From positions 27,032,001 to 27,096,000 of the forward strand of contig CM114274.1 in assembly GCA_050084515.1 (NCBI GenBank): a stretch of DNA of 64,000 nt. The letters are read 5' to 3'. The stretch comes from Blasia pusilla. Taxonomy: Eukaryota; Marchantiophyta; Marchantiopsida; Blasiales. Made by a program: the position numbers and the translations under genes. The notes beneath the pieces are model-generated. The model worked only from the letters and a program-made list of their open reading frames with translations. It was not told the DNA's origin and did no database searches. Below are positions 24,741 to 37,437 of the stretch, piece by piece (position 1 is the stretch's first letter; every line of letters begins with the position of its first letter).

Positions 24741-27279
24741 AATAATTGTAGTAGCGTTTACCAAAAAAGCCCCACCCAAGAAAAAGAAACCACAAAACTT
24801 GGCTGCCATGAAGCTTTCCCCAGTTTCCTAGCATTCGTCTGGGGAGTCACAACTGCACAGAAAAAATGGCCGAAAGTTGTAATCTTTGGGTTAGAAGACG
24901 ATGTTTCCCATGTATTTCTGGATATGCGTCGCCAGATTCCGCTCCGATTTGTGGATGAGTACGTGTTCGTCGCCACATCTGGAAGACGATTGTGCGACCC
25001 CATTCTTCGCCTCTTTCACGACGGCCCTTAACGGCGGTGTACCCCCGGGGAGACGGCAAGGGGACGGGAACTGGACGGAAAGCAGAAGTCTGGTTCGGTC
25101 CGTCCGCCCGACTTCGAGGCTGGAAAGATCCAGACTGCCAGCGCTTAAAAAGACGAAATTTGAGGAAAATGCTGTCCCTCTCCTGTCTACACGCGGTCTT
25201 CTATCTGATCTCCGACGGACGGACCCAGAAAACCGGCGGTACAAAACGGAAAAGCTGTCGGACTGCTACTCAGCGTTGACTGGACGGATTGTACACTCTA
25301 GGTTCGCGAAATCCGTGACTGCGGGCTTTCCTGTTGACCATTACCGCGAATCCGAGATGCTTGGAATCTTGGATTCGCGATAATGGTCAACAGCGACTGG
25401 AAAATACGCATCTACGTCTTTCTCGCTCTCGCCAAACGAACCGACAAGAAATGGACGCGTTTACGGAACCTGGTTCCCCTATTGGGATCACGCAAATTCC
25501 GCACCACGTAGCGACTTAGTGATCGGAGATCTCGCAATCTCCGCGGCATGCATGGACTTAGTGGATTGTGGACCACGCGATCTACGCACCGTGCATGCGA
25601 TGAATCGGAGTTCATAATCCAACCAACCACCACTCCTGGTTGGATTATGAAGCCACTTCTTGTTCACTAGTAGTGGTTGGAAGTAGTACGCCGGCCAGCA
25701 GAACGAGTCAAAGCATGGCGAGGGATGCCGTAGCCTTGAGTGTTCGTGTTCGTGAACGTTCACGTCATGGCCGCCCGATTGCAAATCTATTTTCGTTTCG
25801 CCCATAAAAGCGTTGGCTTTCGGGGTACAAAGTCTGGCCATGCACGGGCGGTTTGAAACGAGAAGTCTGATTCCGGAGGTTGTAATATACTCCGTCCTGT
25901 AATTCTCTGTCTCCCCGTACTCTTACCTTTTTCCATTTTTTAATTAGGACGATTCTACCATTTGAAATAAACTTTTTAGAAGAAGATCAAATCTTTTTAG
26001 GGGAAGTACATTTCCGTCATATTAGGGTCTTAATAGGATGGATTGGCTTCGATTGCCAATATAGATTCTTCCTACCTTGGGAATTAACGGTTGTTTGAAG
26101 GGTTGTTTAAAGGAACGTTTACATAATATACCTAATTATTAGTAATAAATTACATAGAAAGTAGTGGACTCATACATTAGATTCAAACGATCAAAATATT
26201 TCAACCAAGATTTTCAATCATTTGTCAAAAATGAAATCCACTCTCATAGCAAAGGATATGACTGGAAAATTATCATAGTTTTGTCATCTCATACATTGTC
26301 ATGGAGATTAAAAAATAAGAATGGATTTTAACCTCTCTCTTCCCATGAGGTATATCTCTCCCTAAGCTTTTTTTTTCTCAAGTTATGCATATATATACCA
26401 TCTTCTTGAGCCTAAACACATTAGAATGGGTCGAGTATCATTTTCTACTAATAGAAAGGAAATTTTCTATTTGTAGAAAATATATGAGAACTTGCCTAAA
26501 TTGAAAGAATTCTTGGATTCAAAAAGGCTATGATGATTAGAAAAAAAGAAAATTTACATTTGCAGGTCATCCTAATCCTCTAAACATGTCATGCTCGACC
26601 TGATTCTTGGACATACCTTCCGTTAAACCATACGTGCGTATGGTGGAGAACATACTATCACATATGATTGAGAAGTAATATGATATTTTAGGTACACGGA
26701 ACAACTACATACTACACCGAATTGTGTAGGAAGTCATTTATACATATTACACCGAATTGTGTAAGAATTCACAATTCTACACAATTCCGACTTTTTTCTA
26801 TTGGTGGCCATTCTTTCAAGAAGTAAAAAAAAGTATAGGAACTTTGTCAAACTTCACCGAAAACCAACGATACTGCATGTCGACACCGCAAATGAGCCCA
26901 AATTCAGATGAAGTCGTCCTAAACTCGGATCACCATCCCAAGAGAGAGGAGGTATGTCTAAACACACGTCCCTAATTAAGCTTCGAAACGCCAGACAGCG
27001 AAGGTTTCCGAGGCCCTCCCAAGCCTCTGAACGCCGCCGCAGACAGTCACTTAGAGATGATTCAGAGATATCTGAAGATTAGGACTAATCGCGAGTCACA
27101 GATGCCTCTGCAGTCATGGCTATGGAAGTCGAACTTTACCCGTTCACGTAAAGTTCGATTCTGTACGAGTCACGCGACTGTGGGTACCACTGAGTTGAAC
27201 AAGGCGCACAACAGCTCTACAAGGTCAAACAAGTCCAGGCCATAAATTTGTAATCTTGATGCCATAAAGTTGTGATCTT
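24741..27279. other. Mixed region with several perfect inverted repeats, no gene recognised
   Basis: GC-rich at 24890-25900 and 26980-27280, AT-rich between. No product is recognisable in any frame. Inverted repeats: 25331-25353 against 25371-25393 (23 bp, one mismatch, 17-nt loop); 25611-25625 against 25637-25651 (15 bp perfect); CGTGAACGTTCACG at 25751-25764; and 27129-27139 against 27148-27158 (11 bp perfect). Confidence 0.5.
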
Positions 27280-27369
27280 CTTCAGTGAAGTGCATCCCTC
27301 ACACGTTCTCCGAGTTCGGAGGAGATCATGATTCACGTGCACGAGTCTCCAGTTCGAGTGGTTTATAAG
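27280..27369 (+). promoter_or_regulatory. Peroxidase gene 1 promoter blocks and TATA box
   Basis: Two blocks are shared with peroxidase gene 2: CTTCAGTGAAGTGCATCC (27280-27297), and a 31-bp block at 27320-27350 that opens AGGAGATCATGATTCA and contains a G-box core CACGTG (27334-27339). A TATA-like TTTATAAG lies at 27362-27369, about 240 bp before the ATG. The blocks are seen directly; their regulatory role is inferred from conservation between paralogues. Confidence 0.6.
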
Positions 27370-27608
27370 TCCCCACTGGCGATTTGTAGACTCAGTCGAT
27401 CGTAGAAATTGAGGGAAGTTTGGCTTCTAGTAGCGCTCATCATCCCTCGATTTCGTCATAGGCTCTCGAATCCAGTTTACCAGCGTAAGCGAGAATCTTC
27501 GTTTGGAGACTTACAATTCTCACGTGCTCACTGGAATCGTGCGTTTTGATACTGTTTACTTACTTGAGATACTTAGGGAAGATCGAGTCAACGTCCGGAA
27601 ATCGAGAC

Positions 27609-29792
<2,184 letters not shown>

Positions 29793-29863
29793 GTCGTTCT
29801 CGGTAGAATGGTTTCGTATACGTCTCTCAGTCTCAGTCAGTCGTATGGTGCGATAATGATAAT

Positions 29864-29910
29864 AATAAATCATAAAATAATAGTCATCATCATAATAATA
29901 ATAATAATAG
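29864..29910 (+). terminator. Peroxidase 1 polyadenylation region
   Basis: AATAAA occurs at 29864-29869, 72 bp after the stop codon, within an AT-rich stretch that continues as an ATAATA/ATCATC microsatellite to about 29910. Confidence 0.6.
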
Positions 29911-30590
29911 CGGCTGATTCGGCGACTTCTAGTTGCTTTGTTGTAGCTTTCTTTGGTCTCCTAAGAGCCCCATTGTGCATGTAGTGTGAAAGGCGCGGAC
30001 GCTGTTATTTCAAAGGTGAAAGCTTTCATGCTATTTATTTGCACTTGTGTTTCTCCACCGTCAGTGCGGTTTCCCGTTCATTTGCGGATCTGTGTTGTTG
30101 TTGTTCACGAGATCAGTGGCGCTGGCTGATCGCATTGGGGACTAGTAGTAGTCGTGTCCTCGGATCAGACTAAGATTAAATAATAGATGCATGCAAGATC
30201 TCCGCAGATCCCGAACGCCGATTCTAGAAGTGTGCACCATAGAGCCGGTGCTTTTCGTGCTTTTGTTGCGTCGGATGATTGGAACGAAGACTTGTCAATG
30301 AGAGAATCGGTGGAATATCGAGAGCGCTATATTGCTACCGACAGAATCGATGAATCGTTCTCTTTCTCGGATCGATTTATCAACGAAATATGTCAATGTG
30401 GGCTACTTTTTACCACCTCATGCAGGAGATCCACTGCTTGTATCAATTGTAATTGTTGTACGTATATCTATCTATATGCTGCGCAGCATATGGATAGATA
30501 TGCTTAGCTCTACTATAAGCAAAATTTAATTTTTCAACGTCGTGTAGGAAACTTCTCTTACTCAGCTACAGGGCGATTGTGCCGAGGCCG
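29911..30590. other. Intergenic, no gene recognised
   Basis: Downstream flank of peroxidase 1. The only strong structure is the 38-nt palindrome at 30464-30501. Confidence 0.45.
30464..30501. repeat. 38-nt palindrome without a loop
   Basis: ATATGCTGCGCAGCATAT (30474-30491) is perfect. After one mismatched pair the symmetry continues through ATATCTATC and GATAGATAT, giving 19-bp arms. Confidence 0.9.
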
Positions 30591-30930
30591 TCTTGGGTTG
30601 GCAGTGAGTAGGATTAAACAAGACTATGGAAGCTCTGAACCCGTCCATGCTAACTTGCTCTGTCTGCATTGGGGAGTTTCCCCATGGGCGAGCTTTTCGA
30701 AGGTTGTCTTGGGTTGTTAGTTGAGTAGGATTAAGCAAGCTATGGAAGCTCTCAACCAAATCTATGCTCTCATGCTTGGTATTGGGGAATTTGACTAAGG
30801 CTGTCGTGGGTTGGCAGCCTAGTAGGATTAAGAAGCGGAAGCTATCAACCCAATCCATGCTCTCTTGCTCTGCTATAAGTGGAGATTGTGTTAAGGCTGT
30901 CTTGGGCTGGTAGTAGGATGTAGTGTCCGA
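30585..30930 (+). repeat. Tandem repeat, 97-116-bp unit, 3.3 copies
   Basis: TCTTGGGTTG-type words start at 30591, 30707, 30804 and 30900. Each is followed by GTAGGATTAA, then GGAAGCTCT or GGAAGCTAT, AACC and ATGCT, and GGGGA or GGAGA. The first unit is longer, carrying an extra CCCATGGGCG segment. Confidence 0.85.
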
Positions 30931-31679
30931 ACTCCGACGCTAAACTTCGTAGAGTGCCCTCGCCATCTGCAAGTGCACGAAGTGTGAGCTTGTCCGCGTC
31001 AGGAAGGTAGTGAGTGCATTCTTCGGTGAAAAGCGCTGAGATTCGAGGTCTAGGAATGCTCATACGTTTCGTGCCTTCGCAGGCATAATGATGTACCGCT
31101 GAGTTTGATTCGCAGTCTCCTCATACACGTCGAGTCTGCCAAGACACCGCTGACTCCGAAGGAGAAAGTCATAGCGTTTGAGTGAATCGCTGTCATGGAG
31201 AAGTATCACATGTAAACGAAATTGAAGGTCTCACAGGAGAAATTCGTAGCGTTTGCGTGAATCCCTGTCACTGAGAGTATCAAATGCTTACGAAATTTAA
31301 GGTCTCTCATAAAAGATCTAGAACTTGACTTTCCCGGAACTCACAATCCGAGAATGTCCTCGGAGTTCTCAGATCTGACACCAAACTTGTACCCATACGT
31401 TTGACAACGCATGCAACTAGCTTCACTCCACAACAAAACTCCATAGGATCAAACACTCTTTCAGTCAGTCATCCAGCAATATGTCAACCTGAATATCACC
31501 CCGTCCGTCGCGGCGGAAACAAATTATGCTTTTGACGGTGTAGACCTCCATACGTCCATTTCGCCATTCACTCATCGTAGTATCGTACGTCGCGTTTCGC
31601 AGGAGATTAGTCCTCCATTTACGCTAATCGCAAGGCAATCAGACCCAACTTAGGGAGTCATCACCTTCCTTAGAACGTG
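30931..31679. other. Intergenic with a local 80-bp duplication
   Basis: No gene recognised. GAGAAAGTCATAGCGTTTGA (about 31161) and GAGAAATTCGTAGCGTTTGC (about 31238) begin two diverged copies of a roughly 77-bp segment ending in AAGGTCTC. Confidence 0.5.
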
Positions 31680-32190
31680 CGATCCGACGGAAGATGCACT
31701 TCCATAAAAACGAGTGATGAAAAACCCATCGGAAATACAAAAGAGAAAAGAGGGGAACTCAAAACCTGGAGGTCACAACGAGACCACAACAAGGAAGGGT
31801 GCATTCCCCCAAAACGACAAAACTCACCAACATCATAGACAATATCAGCAACAACAAGAGAGCTATGACTACTACTAAGTGGGCCTCTAGCGCCGGCGTC
31901 TCCCACAGCCTGAGCCCGCCGCAAAATCCCATTAGCCTGGGTACGCTGCAACGCTATGGAGACCCGCTGACTACAATTCAGAATCGAGTTAAGCTAAGGA
32001 CAACCCATTTCTCGAGTGGAGATGATGGGCGCAGTCCGTAAGGAATGAGTCGAACCTCTCCCCCATAGCCCTATACATCTCTATGGCGAGGGGGATGAAG
32101 ATGTGTCCCTCGTGTAGTCGACTGTAGATATGTGTCTTCTTCGCCGCCGCCGCTCCTTGTAGCATTTGCCCGTGGGCCACCACTTGGGCT
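31680..32190 (-). pseudogene. 5'-truncated non-LTR retrotransposon fragment (C-terminal end)
   Basis: On the minus strand, 32183-31989 encodes a segment with GHIFIPLAIEMYRAM and RFDSFLTDCAHH. This corresponds to FIPFAVEVFGHLHMSFDTFLKTCAHH in the plus-strand element at 34681-35883. Further on, LQRTQANGILRRAQAVG (31951 downward) corresponds to LQRAQALALIRRAEVVG there. The two halves are in different frames with an in-frame stop between them, so the copy is dead. Only the C-terminal end and 3' flank remain, as target-primed reverse transcription typically leaves. It is related to, but clearly diverged from, its neighbour. Confidence 0.75.
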
Positions 32191-32637
32191 TAATACGAGA
32201 AGGAAGAGAAAAATGGCGGAATAATAAATAAGAAAACCCCTTACTTGGAAATCATTCAAACATATGTCTTAGAGGAGGAGGAGGATTATGGAGGAAGACT
32301 ATGGCGAATCTTAGAATTTTGTTTGTAACTATTTCCATGATGATTCAATCTTTTCAATTTAAGGGTCCAATGTGTTCATCTTCTCAAGCTTGAATTTTGG
32401 GTTTTCTTTTTTCCACTTAATATTGAGATTTCCAAAGTTCTTGGGATCTTTGGACCTCCTTCTCTCCTAAATGTGTTCATAAATTCCTATATGCAATTTC
32501 AAACATAACGCTCTCCTTATAGAATGATACCGGGTTACCATCGGTTTAAGGGATTCCTTTTGCTTTTCTGGATCTTTTGATACGGGCTGGGCCCAACATT
32601 ACGAACTCATTCCCTCATAGTGGTCATTGGTGGGTGA

Positions 32638-33045
32638 CTCACTTACTCCCCACATCCTCTTTTTCGGTGTTTCCAATTTCTTTCATAACTTTCTTCTCGA
32701 ATGTCGGTTTTGGGTGTGTTTGGGCGTGTTTCGATCGTCTTGACGAGCTCGTTCTTTTGATATCATGTAGGTTTTCTAATTTTTCTTCCTTCTTTGTAGG
32801 CGCTTATTTTTGTGTACGAGTTTGTTTTAGGTCAATTCCTCACTTACTCCCCACATTCTTTTTTTCGGTGTTTCCAATTTCTTTCATAACTTTCTACTTG
32901 AATGTCGGTTTTGGGGGTGTTTGGGCCTGTTTCAATCGTCTTGACGAGCTCGTTCTTTTAATATCAAGTAGGTTTTCTACTTTTTCTTCCTTCTTTGTAG
33001 GCGCCTATTTTTGTGTACGGGTTTGTTTTAGGTCAATTCCTCCCA
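32638..33045 (+). repeat. 201-bp direct repeat, two copies
   Basis: CTCACTTACTCCCCACAT begins at 32638 and again at 32839, exactly 201 bp apart. The copies are about 95 percent alike and include TTGACGAGCTCGTTCTTTT. As 201 is divisible by three, the open frame through both encodes the same peptide twice. It may be promoter-like 5' monomers of the retrotransposon. Confidence 0.9.
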
Positions 33046-33247
33046 AAAGTCTTCCTTGCTCTTTCAACTCCTTACCTTATTGTTTCGCCCCTACATACGT
33101 TTAGGACATTAGAAATTCATATTCTTGAGCCACCTCTTCCGATACCATATCCATCACTTTTCTTTTTTCAATTACTTTTTATATTTTTCTTATAGTAACT
33201 TTCAATCATAAATTCGGTATTGCCTACTCTTCATCTTTCCACTACTT

Positions 33248-34700
33248 TTGCTTTGTTTGTTATCCTCATGCTTTCTCCAAACCACGTTTCGTATGTCTTT
33301 TCTTGTCTTTGGAGACTTGCCTACCTTTACTTCTATGTCATCAGAGATGGAGTTGGATTCTCCATCTACTCGCTTATCTGATTTTCCACGCCCTCCTACA
33401 ACCGTAACCTCTCCCCTTGGTTCACCTCCTCATCCTCGATCTCGCTATTTTCCTCCAGAGGCTAATACACCCATTACACACGCTACATTTCTTCCGGATT
33501 CTCCTCTTCTCCCTTCTTCGCCTTGTCCTATTGAGCCTAATCCTGATCCATTATTACCCAATCCTTCTACTTTGCCATCCCCACATATCTCATCTATGCC
33601 CTTGCTTCCAACTCCCATCTATTCTACCCGAATCTCCCCTCTTCCTCCTCCTCCTTCCCCAACCTATTTACCCCCTCATCGTCGGCCATCACCACCTCTT
33701 GCACCTCCCACCTCCTCTCCTTGTAACCCTTCTACTTCTCCATTTGTACCCAAGGTTCGTTGCATACCTTGTGGTTAGGACTTTGCTCCTAATGGGATCA
33801 AAAGACATCAGATGCTTGTCGATCCATGCATGGGCCTTCAATCCCTAACCCGATACCAACTCCTACTGCACTCCCCACAACAACTGCTTGGACCTGGTTA
33901 AGCCAAATTGATCTCCTTCGCTCTTTCCATCCAGGTCTTCCTCGTCCTAGACTCTACACTGCATTCTTATTGCTCTTTGCCCCATCACCCAACAAGCTTC
34001 GCTATTCCCATTAGAAAGGTTAGCGCGTGACCCCACAGATATAAATGCTTGGTATCTCCTATTACTCTTCCCACAATGGGTTTAAGTCCTCCCTCCAAGG
34101 GGGGGTGCAACGGGTCATCGTGAAACCTCCACAGGTATTCAACACTTTATGTTAGGAGATTGGGAGAATCTTCAGAATGAGCATGTACTTTGAGCTGAGG
34201 CCTTAGTTGCGGCTCATCCCACTCAACATGCCAATCATGGGAGGCCTTCAATACAACAACGCCTTCGACGAAGTCTACTATTGGGGCAGGTTGGTGAGTT
34301 CTCACGTGCAGCTCGAGCATTGGGTCCTCTTTCTCCGGCGGTTCCAAGTGCGGAAACAGTGGCTCTCTTACAAGCTCTTCATCCTCCTTCAAGTGGCGAT
34401 GCTCCATCTTTTGTGGAAGACTATACAACAGACCTTGACTTGGAGCTTGACTTGGAGGTTTTCACAAGGGCTTTTTTGCATATTCCTCGCTTATCAGGAA
34501 GCGGGCTATCAGGGATGGTTTTTGAGCATCTCCGCGATTGCTTTATCCTTGCAGATTCAGCAAGTGGCTTTGTCTCTTTATATAAGGTGTGTGCACATAT
34601 GGCGGCAGGTCGTCTCCCATTCTCTATCTCTAGGCTCTTAGGGGCTTGTCGTTTGTTGGCTATGGATAAGCCTCCTTCAGGTGTGCGCCTTTGCTTCACG
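33248..34700 (+). pseudogene. Non-LTR retrotransposon ORF, N-terminal half (broken)
   Basis: 33248-33778 encodes a proline/serine-rich leader ending KVRCIPCG, then TAG (33776-33778). The same frame continues DFAPNGIKRH, so the stop splits a C2H2/C2HC zinc finger of the kind found at the N-terminus of R2-like proteins. Further fragments in shifted frames include NAWYLLLLFPQWVL (about 34050). From 34281, GEFSRAARALG and HIPRLSGSGLSGMVFEHLRD lead to LLAMDKPPSGVR, the start of the reverse transcriptase. The rest of the RT, including its catalytic aspartates, is absent; the frame jumps at about 34680 to the C-terminal region. It cannot encode a functional polymerase. Confidence 0.75.
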
Positions 34701-35883
34701 ACAAGCTATCTTGCCTATTTCTTTTGGAGGGGTAGGACTATCCTCCACAGTCACATCTGCTCCCGCAGCCGTTTTGGGGAGTTGGGCGTTGGTAGCACCG
34801 ATTATGGCTTCAAGGTTTCTCCAAGGAGATACACCTATCTTGATGGATCATATCGCCCATGTCGAGGAGGGGGACTTGTTATTTCAACAACAACTAAGAT
34901 CTGCACGAGCTCTTCTTCCTCTTGCTACACAAGCAATTCTACCCCCTTTTAGTCAACTAATTACAGAAGGGCTTGATCAACTTCAAGAGCATATCTCCGA
35001 GAATCTGCATCAAATCAACTTTTCCAACATTCTCTCAAAGGCATCCTCCGACGCTAATCGAGCTGGTCTACGCTCATGTGCGGGCACCGGAGCGGGGGCG
35101 TGGCTTACTGCAAATCCTCTTATTCTTCCATTTTGTCTTCCTCGAAGTATATTCTCGACAGCTTTGCGGTTACGTCTTGGACTTCCCCATCCTTCTCTCT
35201 TAGGTGTGCTAAATTGTGTATGCGGGGATCCCATTGATGCCAAGGATATCCATATTCTCCGATGTGCACATGATGGAGAACGAATGGCCACACATGATGT
35301 CATTAGAGAGGCGGTAGCATCGGTGGCTCGTACGGCAGGTTACATCGTTGGGCAAGAGCAACTCCATGTCCTACCTTCAACCACACAAGAAACCTCTCGT
35401 CTAAGAGATGATCTTGTTATGTCTCGAGGTGGATTCCGGACACTAGGTGATGTGGTGGTTGCTGATCCAACACGTTCTGACTTGGTGTGTAGAGCCGCAC
35501 ATACCAAAGGTTTGGCGGCCGAAGCTACAACAAGAATCAAGGAGTTAAGTTATGCTGTGAGACATGCGACTGACGGATTTATTCCGTTTGCAGTGGAAGT
35601 ATTCGGTCATTTACATATGTCTTTTGATACTTTCCTGAAAACATGTGCTCACCACTCCCTCGAGAATCATCACCTTGCCCCTTCCCGTAGTCCTTCACTC
35701 TCGATTGTTACTACTTATTTTAGGCAATGCATCTCAGTGGCCTTACAACGTGCACAAGCCTTGGCATTAATACGTCGTGCGGAGGTGGTGGGGGGTCGCT
35801 CGCCTCGTCGTCCATTCACGTCTGACCAACCACTCGTGTTCTTGTCAGATTTGTTTCAGGAAATCAATCGTGTTGCTCGTTGA
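34681..35883 (+). CDS. Intact 400-codon C-terminal ORF of the non-LTR element (CCHC and nuclease-like)
   Basis: The frame is open from the deletion junction to the element's natural stop. It begins with the post-RT thumb-like segment AILPISFGGVGLSS (residues 9-22), then NCVCGDPIDAKDIHILRCAHDG (about 177-198), a CxC...HxxxC metal-binding pattern. After it come RLRDDLV and TLGDVVVADP, positions that in R2-type restriction-like endonucleases carry the PD...D acidic residues; here the P is replaced by D. The C-terminal helical region matches the minus-strand fragment at 31680-32190. It has no promoter that I can identify and is probably a transposon remnant, but the open frame without stops is unusual beside the decayed N-terminal half. 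Confidence 0.6.
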   Translation: MCAFASRQAILPISFGGVGLSSTVTSAPAAVLGSWALVAPIMASRFLQGDTPILMDHIAHVEEGDLLFQQQLRSARALLPLATQAILPPFSQLITEGLDQLQEHISENLHQINFSNILSKASSDANRAGLRSCAGTGAGAWLTANPLILPFCLPRSIFSTALRLRLGLPHPSLLGVLNCVCGDPIDAKDIHILRCAHDGERMATHDVIREAVASVARTAGYIVGQEQLHVLPSTTQETSRLRDDLVMSRGGFRTLGDVVVADPTRSDLVCRAAHTKGLAAEATTRIKELSYAVRHATDGFIPFAVEVFGHLHMSFDTFLKTCAHHSLENHHLAPSRSPSLSIVTTYFRQCISVALQRAQALALIRRAEVVGGRSPRRPFTSDQPLVFLSDLFQEINRVAR

Positions 35884-36283
35884 GTCGGTATTTACGTGGG
35901 CTTGTTGCCATTTTCTTTTCGCATTCTTTTATGCACTTTTTTTTTACTCCTCTTTTGAGTCGTTATTAACTTTCTTTGTCCTCTTTTGAGGTTTATTTTA
36001 TAATAAAGTGGATTAAGAGGCCTTAGAGCATCTATACTATAATGTGAGGAGGGAGGTTACTTCTTTTGGTAACTCCCCGTTCCCAAAGAAGTGAAGCTCC
36101 TCCACAAGTGGTCGTCTGAAATGTCCTCTTGTGAGAAAAAGTTAAAAAGATTTGATTGAGATTTTATTCAGACGGCCATCTATTTGAACCAGGTGAGAAG
36201 CCGCCTTATTTTTGAACGAGGGGAGATCTATACCATTAACACCTTATGAAAGAGGGGTACCTGAGCTACATGGCTTCTATTTA

Positions 36284-36735
36284 CACAAGTGCGCATATGG
36301 TATTGGTTAGAGGCTTATGAGGTGGTCATCAACACAAAATCTTCCAAGGCTTTGGCTCTCACAAGTGTGCATATGGTACGAGTTCCAGGCTTGTGAGGCC
36401 CTCATCCGCACAATTGGTACCATAGTTACTGTAGTAATTTTGTATAATTGTGGAAAGTTACAGGAGATCTCGGTGAAAGTTGGAGTTGGAGCGCAAGTTG
36501 GAGCGAAGGGCAAGTTGGAGTCGTGGGTGGAAGGAAGGTGTGGTTGTATGAACGAAGAGCCCAAGATCTGAAAAGCCATGTTCCGATCCAAAGGTGAGAT
36601 TTGTGTTCCAATGTGAAGGTGAGCTTTATGTTCCGATTCGAAAGTGAGATCCAAAAGCCTTGTTCGAGGTCTGAAGGTTAGATTTGTATTCTGATCTGAA
36701 GCTATAAGCCTCTTGAAATCATCTGGAGTCATGCA
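36284..36735 (+). repeat. Local duplications near the Helitron 5' end
   Basis: ACAAGTGCGCATATGGTA (about 36285) and ACAAGTGTGCATATGGTA (about 36361) start an imperfect tandem pair with a 75-bp period that also shares AGGCTTRTGAGG. From about 36578, three roughly 28-bp copies of TGTTCCGATCCAAAGGTGAG-like sequence follow. No coding content is recognised. Confidence 0.65.
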
Positions 36736-37437
36736 CTGAACGAGTTGCAAGGGCATGGCACAGCTCCAGTTCGGATCCGAATGCCGTTTGCGAGCCGAAA
36801 GTAGCGCCAACGCGTAAATAAAACATGTCATAGTCCTCACCTTGCTCCAGTAAACTTGAAGCAATGCAACCGGTCCCCACCACCAGAGTCCGAATTTGGC
36901 AAAGCCAGCCTACTCGACCTACCCGGCACGCGCTCCCTTGCAAGAATACAGCCTGAAACCTCTGGCATTACCATTCTACCTGCAGTCGCTGCCATCGCAC
37001 GGCAACTCACGGCAAGACAGGTCTACCTGTAGATGTACAAGCAATCGCTTGGGAGCATCACCTCTCCCAAAATCGTTTTGTCGAGTGCTGCCGAATGAAC
37101 TATTGCTGCGTGGAGATGGCTTCACATCCATGGTTCGGCTTTCAGTTTGTGCAAAGATCTACAAATTGAAGTGGAACAGGCCGTTTAGCTATGTTTGTGA
37201 GCGATAGGTCGGCTTCCAGGAAACTATGGCTGGCTCCAGGGCAGTGGCAACCCAATCTAAAGCCTCCCCACTCGCTGCCTTACTCATGTTGTGTTGTACT
37301 TGTAGTTGTACCGTGATTATTTAGAACCCATGCAGCTTGAGCATGTTCGCTATGGACGGGAGGAGACAGTAGAACTGCGAGCGCTACCTTGGGCGCGTGT
37401 ATATCAATGAGAACCTGCTTTACTCCTTCCAGCAACC

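Larger units (their letters stand above)
32620..36020 (+). mobile_element. Decayed non-LTR retrotransposon (restriction-like endonuclease type)
   Basis: In order: a 201-bp tandem duplication near the 5' end (32638-33045); a proline-rich N-terminal ORF ending in a CxxC zinc-finger remnant; the start of the reverse transcriptase; then a C-terminal cysteine-histidine and nuclease-like region. An AATAAA-type signal lies at about 36002. The RT catalytic core is missing. The boundaries are judged from coding content; I did not find target-site duplications. A Helitron 5' end begins directly after it at 36031. Confidence 0.7.

Noticed and set aside
24891-25383. Open frames of 117-160 codons on both strands
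   Set aside because: Located in a GC-rich inverted-repeat region; frames overlap antisense to each other and show no motif.
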